A stretch of DNA of 64,000 nt from Symplocastrum torsivum CPER-KK1 (GTDB taxonomy: Bacteria > Cyanobacteriota > Cyanobacteriia > Cyanobacteriales > Coleofasciculaceae), in assembly GCA_019358875.1 (NCBI GenBank), contig JAHHIF010000025.1, positions 1 to 64,000 of the forward strand, in the 5' to 3' direction. A program made the position numbers and the translations under genes. Within the stretch, counting starts at the first letter, position 1, and each line of letters starts with the position of its first letter. A model generated the notes under the pieces. The model was not told where the DNA came from. It was given only the letters and a program-made list of their open reading frames with translations, and did no database searches. Of the stretch, positions 27,911-36,749 are shown in pieces.

Positions 27911-27997
27911 AGTTCAAGGGGCTGAACAATTGGCAGGGAATCTGAGAGTAACCCTTTAAGTTCTTACATAGTACAACGTGAGCAAACAGACATAATC

Positions 27998-28198
27998 TCA
28001 CTCACTACTACTAGGACTCAAGGCATTTGCCTTTTCTCCTGGAATTAGGTTTAGGATATTCTGCGCTTCTCTTAGAGAAACGATGGTGAAGTTTAATTTA
28101 AAGTGGAAAGGCTCCACACGGCTTGGTGTTACTGGGGCAGACTCCCAGACTGTAAGACGATAGCCGAGGCTAAGTGGTTTAAGTTCGTAGTGTATCAT
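27998..28198 (-). CDS. Small hypothetical protein, 66 residues
   Basis: It reads MIHYELKPLSLGYRLTVWES, then an acidic and polar stretch. The composition looks protein-like and the frame is uninterrupted, but no family is recognised. ATG is preferred to a TTG five codons upstream. No clear Shine-Dalgarno sequence. Confidence 0.4.
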   Translation of the reverse strand: MIHYELKPLSLGYRLTVWESAPVTPSRVEPFHFKLNFTIVSLREAQNILNLIPGEKANALSPSSSE

Positions 28199-28213
28199 CA
28201 AAGTTTTTGCCAA

Positions 28214-28725
28214 AAGTCAAATAACTAGTGCTGCCTACACTTATCTCTTGAGCTATGGCAACTTATGCCAATGGAAGTAGACAATCGTTTTCCTACAATA
28301 GTTTTCAATTGACTGGAAGTCATAGTTTTGAACTTAGGAAAGGAGAAAATAAAAAACAAAAATTCACTCCTACTTTTCCTATTTCAAAAAGACTGTCCCT
28401 TATCAACATGAAAACCCATCTAAACAGCCAAGAAGGCTTTGGTGTCTGGTTGTCTTGATTTATAAACCGTTTAAATACTAAAGCGTGAATAGGCAGTTGC
28501 ACTTCACCCAACTGTATCACCCGATCGGGTGAAGACATTTTTTGGTTTATTCCCATGAACAAAAATCTAAAGTTTTGAATATTTATACCTGAATTTTTAT
28601 TCGTCAATTAGATTGTGTGCCAGTTCCTTTTGTGGTGTGAATTGGAAAGTTCAGTCCGGAACCACAACACCTTCTACTGGAGCTTATGAAGTCATCAATT
28701 CTTGACTTAATCTCAGGAGAAATTT
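28214..28725. other. Spacer with no convincing gene
   Basis: Two overlapping open frames (28255-28458 plus; 28320-28607 minus) lie in AT-rich sequence, lack ribosome-binding sites and match no family I know. AGGAG at about 28713 is the ribosome-binding site of the next gene. Confidence 0.4.
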
Positions 28726-29880
28726 ATGCGAGTTCGGATCGAATTAGTAGAAGTATTGTGCAGGGATACAGAGGATGTTACTGGAGCTGACACATTGTAT
28801 CTAGTTGGTGGTGTGTCGGACGGAAGACAAACGCAACCTGTGTTAACCAATCGACTGTGGATTAATAACAATCAAACTCGTTCATTTGCTGCTGATCGCA
28901 GCGTCATGTTTGATGCCGAAGTACCAGAGAACAGAAGTGTTCACATTGGTCTGCAAGCCTTTGATGAAGATGCAGCCAGAGACTGGGCTAAGCATGGAGA
29001 ATGGGTTACCCAATTAACCGATGCGATCGCAGGAGAAATTGAGCAACTACCCCGTGACCCACAGATACAGCAGGGGCCAGTTGACAGTCAAAACCCAGAC
29101 CCCAACCAAGTAGCGGCCGCAATTCTGCGAGGAGCGGTTCGAGTCGTTGGGTTCTTTGCCCAGCATGACAAAGATGATAAGCTCGGTCAAACAACAATAG
29201 ACATCCCAGTAGGAGTTCCTAGCACAGAAATTAAAGAGTGGAACTTTAGTGGACGTAGCCTCGGCGGAGTTTTCGGATGGTCTACTTGGAATTACACCGT
29301 TCGCTATCGTGTTAGCCAATTAGCGCCAAGTACTCCAGGTGCGATCGCAACCTTCGGAAATAAAATCAAGCTGCGCCATCTTGCAACCGTTAGAACCCTG
29401 CACTCACACCCACTCAATTATGGTCACCGCAGTACATCCGGTCAGCAACAGGTAACAGCTTATGAGGGGGCAGATGATAACGATCTCTGGATTATTAAAG
29501 GAGCGCATGGGCAACCTGACAACCATAGGGCAGGGCAACCCGTTCAAAATGGTGACATTATTCGCTTGCAGCATGGGTTAACTGGGAGAAACTTACACAG
29601 TCATGGCGGAATCCCTTCCCCAGTAACGGGTCAGCAAGAAGTTACCTGTTTCGGTGACAACGGCTTTGGCGATGACAATGATAACTGGCGAGTTGAAATC
29701 GAAGGTGGTGGAGTTTGGGATACGAATCGGCGAATGAGGCTGATTCACGTTAATACCAATCATGCTCTGCACTCTCACTTCGGGTACTCCCATCCTAATT
29801 GGACGGCAAGTCAGCAGGAAGTTACAGGTTTTGCAGGGCGAGATGATAATGATTGGTGGTCGCTTTTCGAGATTCATTAA
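28726..29880 (+). CDS. MIR-domain (beta-trefoil) protein
   Basis: A 384-residue protein. Residues about 205-384 form three MIR-type units: IKLRHLATVRTLHSHPLNYG, IRLQHGLTGRNLHSHGG and MRLIHVNTNHALHSHFGYSH. Each is followed by a QQEVTxF...DDNDxW motif. MIR domains occur in eukaryotic protein O-mannosyltransferases, SDF2 and IP3 receptors, and bind glycans or ligands there. The first 200 residues have no recognised domain; they begin RVRIELVEVLCRDTED, possibly C2-like. No signal peptide, so it is probably cytoplasmic or exported by another route. AGGAG lies nine bases before the ATG. Confidence 0.8.
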   Translation: MRVRIELVEVLCRDTEDVTGADTLYLVGGVSDGRQTQPVLTNRLWINNNQTRSFAADRSVMFDAEVPENRSVHIGLQAFDEDAARDWAKHGEWVTQLTDAIAGEIEQLPRDPQIQQGPVDSQNPDPNQVAAAILRGAVRVVGFFAQHDKDDKLGQTTIDIPVGVPSTEIKEWNFSGRSLGGVFGWSTWNYTVRYRVSQLAPSTPGAIATFGNKIKLRHLATVRTLHSHPLNYGHRSTSGQQQVTAYEGADDNDLWIIKGAHGQPDNHRAGQPVQNGDIIRLQHGLTGRNLHSHGGIPSPVTGQQEVTCFGDNGFGDDNDNWRVEIEGGGVWDTNRRMRLIHVNTNHALHSHFGYSHPNWTASQQEVTGFAGRDDNDWWSLFEIH

Positions 29881-30256
29881 GCTGCTGCCATCTAGCGGAG
29901 TTGTCCACTAATCCAAAATCCAAAGTGGTATAAGCGATCGCAGCTTTAATTTACAACAACTGCTCAGCAAAAGGGGAAAGGTAATTTCATACATACCTTT
30001 CCTCTTTTTCCTTTTCCCCGAAACCAATTAGCTGTAAAGAATTTAGCTTGAAAGGCAGAAGGTAGAGGGCAGGAGGCTTCAGCCTGAGTTTTAAACCCTA
30101 GACCGCTCCTTTAGGGAGAGGTTCAGACAAAGCCATAACGTTATGCTCGGAACAATTGTATTAGTGTAATTGAATACTCCCACTACTAACCCCCAAGGTT
30201 TTGTTGCAAAACGTTTGGAAGACAACCGATATAGGAGATAAGCGGGAGTAGAGCGA
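29881..30256. other. Spacer between the MIR gene and rtcB
   Basis: Holds the terminator described separately. The last 250 bases presumably contain the rtcB promoter. No CDS seen. Confidence 0.5.
29973..30010 (+). terminator. Rho-independent terminator after the MIR-domain gene
   Basis: Arms GGGGAAAGGTA (29973-29983) and TACCTTTCCTC (29994-30004) pair with one wobble. A five-T run follows. Confidence 0.7.
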
Positions 30257-31717
30257 ATGGTTATGATGAAAGGTTTAAAACGAATTTCTGACACAGTTTG
30301 GGAAATCCCTGTTTCCTACAAAGAGGGTATGCGCGTTCCTGCCCGGATATATGGGACAGAGAAGATAATACAGGAATTAGACGAAGCCGTTTATGACCAA
30401 GTTACTAACGTAGCAACGCTTCCAGGGATAACGAAGTACGCCTTGTGTATGCCTGATGGACACTTTGGCTATGGGTTTCCCATTGGTGGAGTGGCAGCGA
30501 TGGATGTAGACCAAGGGGGTGTCATTTCCCCTGGTGGCATCGGTTTTGACATCAACTGTGGAATGCGTTTGCTGGTAACTAACCTGACCTACGATGAAGT
30601 CAAACCTCGTATCAAAAAGCTGGTAGATAAGCTCTACCAAAGGGTTCCTGCTGGAGTAGGAAGCACTGGCTTTGTGAAGATTTCGCGGCAAGAGTTTCGG
30701 CAGGTTGTCGAGGAAGGTGCTGGTTGGTGTCTCCGTAATGGCTATGGTTGGGAAGAAGATTTGGAACTCATTGAAGAAAACGGCTGCATGAAGGGTGCCG
30801 ATGCTTCAAAGATTAGTGAAAAGGCAATTGATCGAGGTTTCAACCAAATCGGGACTCTAGGTTCTGGCAACCACTATCTTGAAATTCAAGTAGCTCGAAA
30901 GGAACACATTTTTGATCGTGACTTAGCCCGAACTATGGGAATTACTCGCCCAGATCAAGTAGTAGTGATGTTCCACTGTGGTAGTCGGGGATTTGGTCAT
31001 CAGGTAGCAACCGACTATCTACAAGTTTTTCTAAAAGTGATGGAGAGCAAGTACGGCATCAAGATTTTAGATCGGGAACTTGCCTGTGCGCCTCTCAATT
31101 CTCCTGAAGGTCAAGCCTACTTTGCGGCGATGAAGTGCGGCATCAATATGTCTTATGTTAATCGTCAAGTCATTCTGCACCGCATCCGTGAGGTGTTTTC
31201 GGAGATATTTGGAAGTTCTGCGGAAGACTTGGGTATGCACATGGTTTACGACGTAGCTCACAATACAGCTAAGTTAGAGCGTCACGTTGTTGATGGGAAA
31301 GAGCGATCGCTTCTTGTCCATCGTAAGGGTGCAACTCGTGCTTTCGGACCAGGGATGGAAGATGTGCCGGAGCGGTATCAGGAAATTGGTCAGCCAGTTA
31401 TCATTGGCGGCAGTATGGAAACTGGATCTTATTTGTTGGTTGGCGTACCTACTGGCGACCAGACATTCTTCAGCACTGCTCATGGTAGCGGACGAACAAT
31501 GAGTCGAACAAAGGCGCGGAAAACTTGGCAGGGAGACCAACTCCAAAGGGATATGTTGCGTAAAGGCATTTATGTCCGCAGTACTTCAAAAACTGGACTA
31601 GCAGAGGAAGCGGGTGGCGCGTACAAAGATATTGAGGATGTCATTGAAGCGGCTGAGTTAGCTGGAATTAGCAAACGGGTTGTTCGGCTGACTCCAATCG
31701 GAAATGTTAAGGGGTAG
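30257..31717 (+). CDS. rtcB: RtcB RNA ligase
   Basis: The 486-residue 3'-phosphate/5'-hydroxyl RNA ligase that seals broken RNAs with GTP and Mn2+. Visible active-site elements are DINCGMR with Cys101, HCGSRGFGHQ and the guanylylated His409 in AHGSGRTMSR. Length is normal. It is the first gene of a tight operon: the stop is three bases before the next ATG. The third gene is archease, its known activator, which makes the assignment firm. In bacteria RtcB is used to repair tRNA or rRNA after stress. Confidence 0.95.
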   Translation: MVMMKGLKRISDTVWEIPVSYKEGMRVPARIYGTEKIIQELDEAVYDQVTNVATLPGITKYALCMPDGHFGYGFPIGGVAAMDVDQGGVISPGGIGFDINCGMRLLVTNLTYDEVKPRIKKLVDKLYQRVPAGVGSTGFVKISRQEFRQVVEEGAGWCLRNGYGWEEDLELIEENGCMKGADASKISEKAIDRGFNQIGTLGSGNHYLEIQVARKEHIFDRDLARTMGITRPDQVVVMFHCGSRGFGHQVATDYLQVFLKVMESKYGIKILDRELACAPLNSPEGQAYFAAMKCGINMSYVNRQVILHRIREVFSEIFGSSAEDLGMHMVYDVAHNTAKLERHVVDGKERSLLVHRKGATRAFGPGMEDVPERYQEIGQPVIIGGSMETGSYLLVGVPTGDQTFFSTAHGSGRTMSRTKARKTWQGDQLQRDMLRKGIYVRSTSKTGLAEEAGGAYKDIEDVIEAAELAGISKRVVRLTPIGNVKG

Positions 31718-31720
31718 AGT

Positions 31721-32605
31721 ATGCAAGTACGCACACCACTCACAGTTATTACTGGGCCGCTTGGAAGCGGAAAGACGACACTACTACGTCACATCCTCAA
31801 TACGGTTTCCAGCAAAATCGCTATTCTGATGAACGAATTTGGCGAAATTGCGATCGATAGTAAAATCATTGCCGGGAAAAATGTCGAGATGGCAGACCTC
31901 GGTGGGGGTTGTGTGTGCTGTTCACTGCTGGGTGAGTTTGAAGCGGCTGTCGAGGAAATTATTGATACTGTTGACCCAGATATCATTGTGGTGGAGACAA
32001 CTGGAGTTGCAGAGCCAGATGCGCTGGTATTCGATATTCAAGAGAGTTTACCAAAAGTGCGACTGGATGGAGTTGTGACAGTTATTGATGCGGATGCAAT
32101 GGTGAAATATCCGTCTGTAGGACACACAACTCGGCTGCAAATTGAAGGAGCAGACACTATTCTCTTAAATAAGGTTGATTTGGTGTCTAAAAGCGAGTTA
32201 AAAGCGATAGAAGAGAAGTTGCACTCGTTTAATGAAGTCGCCTCAATTTTGCACACCCAACGGGGTCAAGTAGATACGGATTTGCTATTTGGTATTGCAA
32301 GGGAGCGAGTTGAAAAACCACCTCATCACGTTCACCAACCCGAATTTGAATCATTCAGCTACACTTCGGAAGCTACCTTTAATCCTGAATGTTTTGAGGG
32401 ATTTGCTGATAGTCTTGAGACAGACGTGTATCGGGCAAAAGGTTTTATCCAGTTTGATTCAGGTACCTATTTGTTTAATTTCGTAGCTGGACGCTGGGAT
32501 TTGGAGCGATTTGAACAAGAGGGAACGGAGCTAGTTTTTATCGGCAAACAGTTGAGAGATCGCAAAGAAGAAATTATTAGTCAGTTAAAGACGTGTGAGC
32601 AATAG
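31721..32605 (+). CDS. COG0523 (CobW/YjiA-type) G3E GTPase
   Basis: A 294-residue metallochaperone-type GTPase. Features are the P-loop GPLGSGKT (12-19), the metal-binding CxCC motif GGGCVCCSL (Cys64, 66, 67), ETTGVAEP, the NKVDL specificity motif and a CobW C-terminal domain (YRAKGFIQFD). An AAGGGG ribosome-binding site overlaps the rtcB stop. It is sandwiched between rtcB and archease and overlaps the latter. This suggests a role in metal supply to the ligase; that is inference from context. Confidence 0.9.
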   Translation: MQVRTPLTVITGPLGSGKTTLLRHILNTVSSKIAILMNEFGEIAIDSKIIAGKNVEMADLGGGCVCCSLLGEFEAAVEEIIDTVDPDIIVVETTGVAEPDALVFDIQESLPKVRLDGVVTVIDADAMVKYPSVGHTTRLQIEGADTILLNKVDLVSKSELKAIEEKLHSFNEVASILHTQRGQVDTDLLFGIARERVEKPPHHVHQPEFESFSYTSEATFNPECFEGFADSLETDVYRAKGFIQFDSGTYLFNFVAGRWDLERFEQEGTELVFIGKQLRDRKEEIISQLKTCEQ

Positions 32606-33041
32606 TTCTATGCCTTATGAGTTTCTTGAAGATGTTGCCACTGCTGATATTGCTTTTCACGCTTGGGGAAAAGATTTAGAGGAGATTTTCATAGCGGCAG
32701 GTGATGCAACGATTAACGTGATGATTGATAATCTGGATGCGATCGCACTAAAAGAAACACGCACTTTCACCTTGGAAAATGATGAACTAGATATGCTCCT
32801 GTTCAATTTTCTGCAAGAATTCGTCTACTACAAGGACAGTGAGTTACTTTTGTTGCGATCGCAGCAGGTTCAGATTGAGGAGAAGAACGGAGAATATCAT
32901 CTAAGTGCAGTGACTCAAGGAGAAACGCTTGACTTGGAAAGACACGAACAACGGGTAGATGTCAAAGCTGTTACGTTACACCGTTTTCAATTAGAAAAAA
33001 ACGATGACGGTTGGACAGCAATGGTGATTCTTGATATCTAG
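32595..33041 (+). CDS. Archease, activator of RtcB
   Basis: A 148-residue archease: FLEDVATADIAFHAWGKDLEEIF at the N-terminus with the conserved Asp/His region, and a C-terminal VTLHRF with a final ILDI that provides the metal-binding Asp. Archease speeds RtcB guanylylation and turnover. The GTG start overlaps the GTPase gene by 11 bases; an ATG five codons later is the alternative start. The overlap implies co-translation. Confidence 0.92.
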   Translation: MSNSSMPYEFLEDVATADIAFHAWGKDLEEIFIAAGDATINVMIDNLDAIALKETRTFTLENDELDMLLFNFLQEFVYYKDSELLLLRSQQVQIEEKNGEYHLSAVTQGETLDLERHEQRVDVKAVTLHRFQLEKNDDGWTAMVILDI

Positions 33042-33327
33042 TGTTATGTAAAGTTCAGTCTATTACCCATAGTTGGGGTAGACAGTTCAGGCGCTAGTAT
33101 CAATTGCATAGAGCAATTGTGAATTCTGGCTCCTGTATCATTTTGCATAGAAATTATTAAGGGCAATTGAACTGACTTAAGATTGAACAAGAAACCTTTT
33201 GTGAAGGGTAAGGCTACGCTGTGAGCGCTACCAATTTCCTGGAGTTCCACGCTCGTGTAGTTGGTGCAGCAGTTTTTAAACCTTGCGAAGGAAGCACTTA
33301 AATTCTCATACTAGTTGGTATTGAGAG

Positions 33328-34596
33328 ATGCAAAGAAACAAGCTAGTTTTTGCCTTAGTTGGACTATTGTTGTGTGCAACTGCTGGTTATAGCCTCAACC
33401 GCTTTATTCTTAGCCCTGAAGATGTTGTCCGTCGAAACTTAGGTAATATTTGTCCTCAAAATACTGTTGCAGAAGATTTCAACGTTTTGAACACCCGCAA
33501 GTGGTCAGCGAGAAAAATTGTTGTCTACAAGGTTAATTGCCGCAGTGAAAACGCTATTCCAATCGAAAACAGAAACTTTTTAGGGCATCAAGTCGTGGTA
33601 CGAAAAGGATTAGGTTGGCAAGCATCAGGTAGTGGAGATCATCTTGAAGTCTTGCCACAGCCACCAGGAGAACTTGTACACTACGGCATTAAACTCAACC
33701 AAAAGAATGTTGGAGGTGATCGCCACGCAGTAATCTATGGTGAAATTCTTACACCCAAAGTCGCTGCTGTAGAGGCGACGTTTGATAACGGTAAGACTTT
33801 ACGGGACGAAGGCAAGGATGGCATCTTGGCGATGGCTTTACCAGAAGCTGTTGAAGTCCGTGAGGTAAGGGTACTAGGCGCTAATGGTCAGGTACTACAA
33901 CGCGACAGCAAGAGTCCACCGACGATCTATGTTGATCAATTCTCCTTCCCTGTTGCTCCTAGCCCTGAAGATGCCCTTCGTCATCATGTATTTGTCTCAC
34001 CTACGTGTTCTCAGCCTTACGCTCCAGAAGCTATGGTTCTTGGAGATTTCCGCATTCTGCGTACTATCAAGTATTCGCAAGGCGTAATGGTACTCTACAG
34101 ACAGATTTGTCGTGATGCTACAACATCAATTTTACAAGCTAATTTGTATACGGCATGGGTTGTCCATGAGAACACTGTTTGGCGACAAGCGAAGGTTTCC
34201 CAATCACTAGGGCAAACGTCTTATCGTATTACGAATACGAGTCCTGTTGAACATAAGAGCAGTGTTTGGCAATTAAGGTCGCAAAGTCTAGCAGCAGATT
34301 ACCTTACTGAATTTTCACCAATGGGTCTGGTTTGGTACAGTTCAGGTTCAGAGGTTAGTGAGGGCAAAAATGTAGATGATGACAAGACATTCATTTCTGG
34401 ACGCGCTCTTAGCTCCAAAGTCGTTGCTGTAGAAGTAAGTTTTAGCACTGGACAAACTCTACGTGATCAAGTCACCAATGGTGTCTTCGGTATACTTTTA
34501 ACGAGAGCAGCCAAGATTTGTGAAGTGAGAATGCTGGGAGCCAATAATCAAGTTCTACAGCGTAATGGTCTTCCTCTGGGTGAGCCGTGCCGTTGA
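33328..34596 (+). CDS. Exported or membrane-anchored protein with an internal duplication
   Basis: Family not recognised. An N-terminal hydrophobic segment (VFALVGLLLCATAGYSL, residues 7-23) is a signal peptide or anchor. Two homologous halves follow. Each starts with SPED (residues 29 and 212) and each ends with a KVxAVEVxFxxGxTLRD block, then EVRxLGANxQVLQR. The duplicated unit is about 190 residues. It stands alone after the RNA-repair operon, with a 290-base spacer. Confidence 0.65.
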   Translation: MQRNKLVFALVGLLLCATAGYSLNRFILSPEDVVRRNLGNICPQNTVAEDFNVLNTRKWSARKIVVYKVNCRSENAIPIENRNFLGHQVVVRKGLGWQASGSGDHLEVLPQPPGELVHYGIKLNQKNVGGDRHAVIYGEILTPKVAAVEATFDNGKTLRDEGKDGILAMALPEAVEVREVRVLGANGQVLQRDSKSPPTIYVDQFSFPVAPSPEDALRHHVFVSPTCSQPYAPEAMVLGDFRILRTIKYSQGVMVLYRQICRDATTSILQANLYTAWVVHENTVWRQAKVSQSLGQTSYRITNTSPVEHKSSVWQLRSQSLAADYLTEFSPMGLVWYSSGSEVSEGKNVDDDKTFISGRALSSKVVAVEVSFSTGQTLRDQVTNGVFGILLTRAAKICEVRMLGANNQVLQRNGLPLGEPCR

Positions 34597-34764
34597 AGCC
34601 TGAGTGTGAGACATGAGGAGCAGCAATGGAAGGCGATCGCTTCTTGTCAGTTTGCTGAAAACATACCGCACGATGACCCTTTACTGGATTCCCCTACCTC
34701 AGACACATGTACCTTAGCTTGACTTGAGGATAGCCTTGTTTACGTTATAGCAAGGGAACAGCTC

Positions 34765-35310
34765 ATGGCAGAACAGTACGGTCCTTGGACGATACAAGAA
34801 AAGCGTCGAAAGTATCAAAATTCATTTATCAATGTCCGTGAAGACCAGGTTGTTCAACCTGACGGGCAACCCGGTATGTATTCCACCGTTACAATGAAAC
34901 CTGGTGTTGCTATTCTGCCGATAGATAGCGATGCAACCGTGTATCTTACTCGGCAATTTCGCTATGCTCTTGGGAAAGAAAGCATCGAAGTCGTGTGCGG
35001 TGCGATTGAGGAGGATGAACCTCCGCTAGAAGCGGCACAACGTGAAGTTCAAGAAGAAATTGGAATCAAAGCCGAGGAATGGAGCAATTTAGGAATCTTT
35101 GATTTAGATACATCAATCGTTCATTGTCCTGTGTATCTATTTCTGGTGAAGCAGTTAACATTTACACAAACACATCAAGAAGGAACAGAAACAATCGAAA
35201 GAGTTCGTATGCCCTTAGATGTAGCAGTACAAATGGTGATGGATAGCAAGATCACCCATGCGCCAAGCTGTGTGATGCTTCTCAAAGCAGGTAATGCACT
35301 GGCTAAATAA
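34765..35310 (+). CDS. Nudix hydrolase, ADP-ribose pyrophosphatase-like
   Basis: A 181-residue Nudix protein with an exact Nudix box at 79-101 (GAIEEDEPP to REVQEEIGI; Gly79, Glu85, Arg93, Glu94, Glu97, Glu98, Gly100). The N-terminal strand pattern (PWTIQEKRRKYQN, RQFRYALGKESIEV) is that of NudF-type ADP-sugar diphosphatases. Substrate is inferred from overall resemblance. GGGAA precedes the ATG. Confidence 0.9.
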   Translation: MAEQYGPWTIQEKRRKYQNSFINVREDQVVQPDGQPGMYSTVTMKPGVAILPIDSDATVYLTRQFRYALGKESIEVVCGAIEEDEPPLEAAQREVQEEIGIKAEEWSNLGIFDLDTSIVHCPVYLFLVKQLTFTQTHQEGTETIERVRMPLDVAVQMVMDSKITHAPSCVMLLKAGNALAK

Positions 35311-35423
35311 TTACAATCAGCCGTTCACCAAGTTTTCCAACGGGAAGCATCAGTACTGCGTTAAGCTTATGTGCTTGATACGATCGCACTGGCACCAACT
35401 CTAAAATATTGTAGTTAGCTTTT

Positions 35424-36113
35424 ATGAGGATTCTTTTAGTAGAGGATGAGCCTAGTCTCGCTGAGGTACTAGCCGATGCGATCGCAGATCAGCGTTATGT
35501 AGTTGATGTCGCTACAGATGGAGAAACTGCTTGGGGGCAAATCAAAAACCTTGACTATGACTTAATTGTGCTAGATATGACACTCCCTAAGCTGGGTGGC
35601 ATTGATTTGTGCAAGCGGGTACGCTCTCATGGCTACCAAATGCCAATCTTGATGGCAACTGCCCATGACACAACATCCGATAAAGTTAGCTGCTTGGATG
35701 CTGGCGCTGATGACTACATGGTCAAACCTGTTGATTTAGAAGAATTACTTGCTCGGATTCGAGCTTTGCTACGACGGGGAAGTAGTTCATTATCACCAAC
35801 GCTAAACTGGGGTGACTTGCATCTTGATCCAGCTACCTACGAAGTTAGCTACAAGAACCAATCTCTGCGCTTGACTGGCAAAGAATATAGTCTTTTGGAA
35901 CTCCTTTTACGCAATGAACGGCGGATACTTAGCCGCAGTGTCATCATTGAACACATTTGGTCACTTGACAATCCTCCAGAGGAAGATACAGTCAAAGCTC
36001 ACATCAAGAGCTTACGCAAAAAACTCCGAGCAGTAAGTGCGCCTGATGATTTTATAGAAACTGTTCATGGTTTAGGTTATCGTCTCAAGCAATTTTCCCA
36101 AAATGTGAACTAA
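35424..36113 (+). CDS. OmpR/PhoB-family response regulator
   Basis: A 229-residue two-component regulator. The receiver domain spans 1-115 with acidic pocket Glu7/Asp8, phospho-acceptor Asp51 (IVLDMTLP) and Lys in MVKPVDLEELL. A winged-helix DNA-binding domain follows from about 125 (LRLTGKEYSLLELLLR, EDTVKAHIKSLRKKLR). No histidine kinase gene is adjacent. It may work with the phosphatase-based signalling genes downstream, but a 636-base spacer separates them. Confidence 0.93.
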   Translation: MRILLVEDEPSLAEVLADAIADQRYVVDVATDGETAWGQIKNLDYDLIVLDMTLPKLGGIDLCKRVRSHGYQMPILMATAHDTTSDKVSCLDAGADDYMVKPVDLEELLARIRALLRRGSSSLSPTLNWGDLHLDPATYEVSYKNQSLRLTGKEYSLLELLLRNERRILSRSVIIEHIWSLDNPPEEDTVKAHIKSLRKKLRAVSAPDDFIETVHGLGYRLKQFSQNVN

Positions 36114-36749
36114 ACGCTAATCGTCGGTTCTAGTTTAGTGGAAGAATCTATTTTTTTAATACGGCTTGAGTGTTTGGCATGATTCCTATGACTAAACTTT
36201 TGTAATATTTCACAAGTCTATAGTTACTTATTCTATTTTATATAAGACCTCTTTCCCCGATTTCTTCGGCACTTTACTAATTTCTTCAGGTGTCCTTCCA
36301 TCTATTATCCCGATGAGTTTAGACTTCTCGCTTGTCTATTAATATTGCACAGAAATTTCCTTTTATTTTGATTAGGGCTATTTCATCAATTCCTAATCTC
36401 GTCATTCAGAAGTTCTGTCAAAAGTTTGCTTCCCTTTTTCCGGGTTATGAGTGTCAATTCACCGAAACAAGTAGTTGTTTCGGTTTTTGGAATCGAGCCG
36501 CCATGTTAGTCTAGTTATTCTTATACGAACCCTTAGGACTTACGCCTGATTAACATAATGCAAGGCTATCTAAGCTGCACCATTTCTTTAATCGCCTCAC
36601 AAGCTCCGGCTTAGACAAGGGTGCTATGGGTAAGTTCCAAAACTGTAACCAACGAGGCAAAGCAGCAATCGGGGGGCAAAATATCGACGACGGTATCATT
36701 TTGCCGATGCTTAAACAGCAACAGGTAGCTTAGGAGCGATCGCCCGATC
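36114..36749. other. Long AT-rich spacer
   Basis: No gene is supported. A 36-codon plus-strand frame (36626-36736) matches nothing known. At 36535-36545 the sequence AGGACTTACGC equals one end of the MITE-like element at 12429-12519, so a remnant of that element may lie here. The rest probably holds promoter sequence for the downstream phosphatase operon. Confidence 0.4.

Noticed and set aside
28320-28607. Possible 95-codon minus-strand gene
   Set aside because: AT-rich, no ribosome-binding site, overlaps another open frame, no recognisable motif.
36626-36736. Short open frame before the PP2C phosphatase gene
   Set aside because: Too short and without family or Shine-Dalgarno support.
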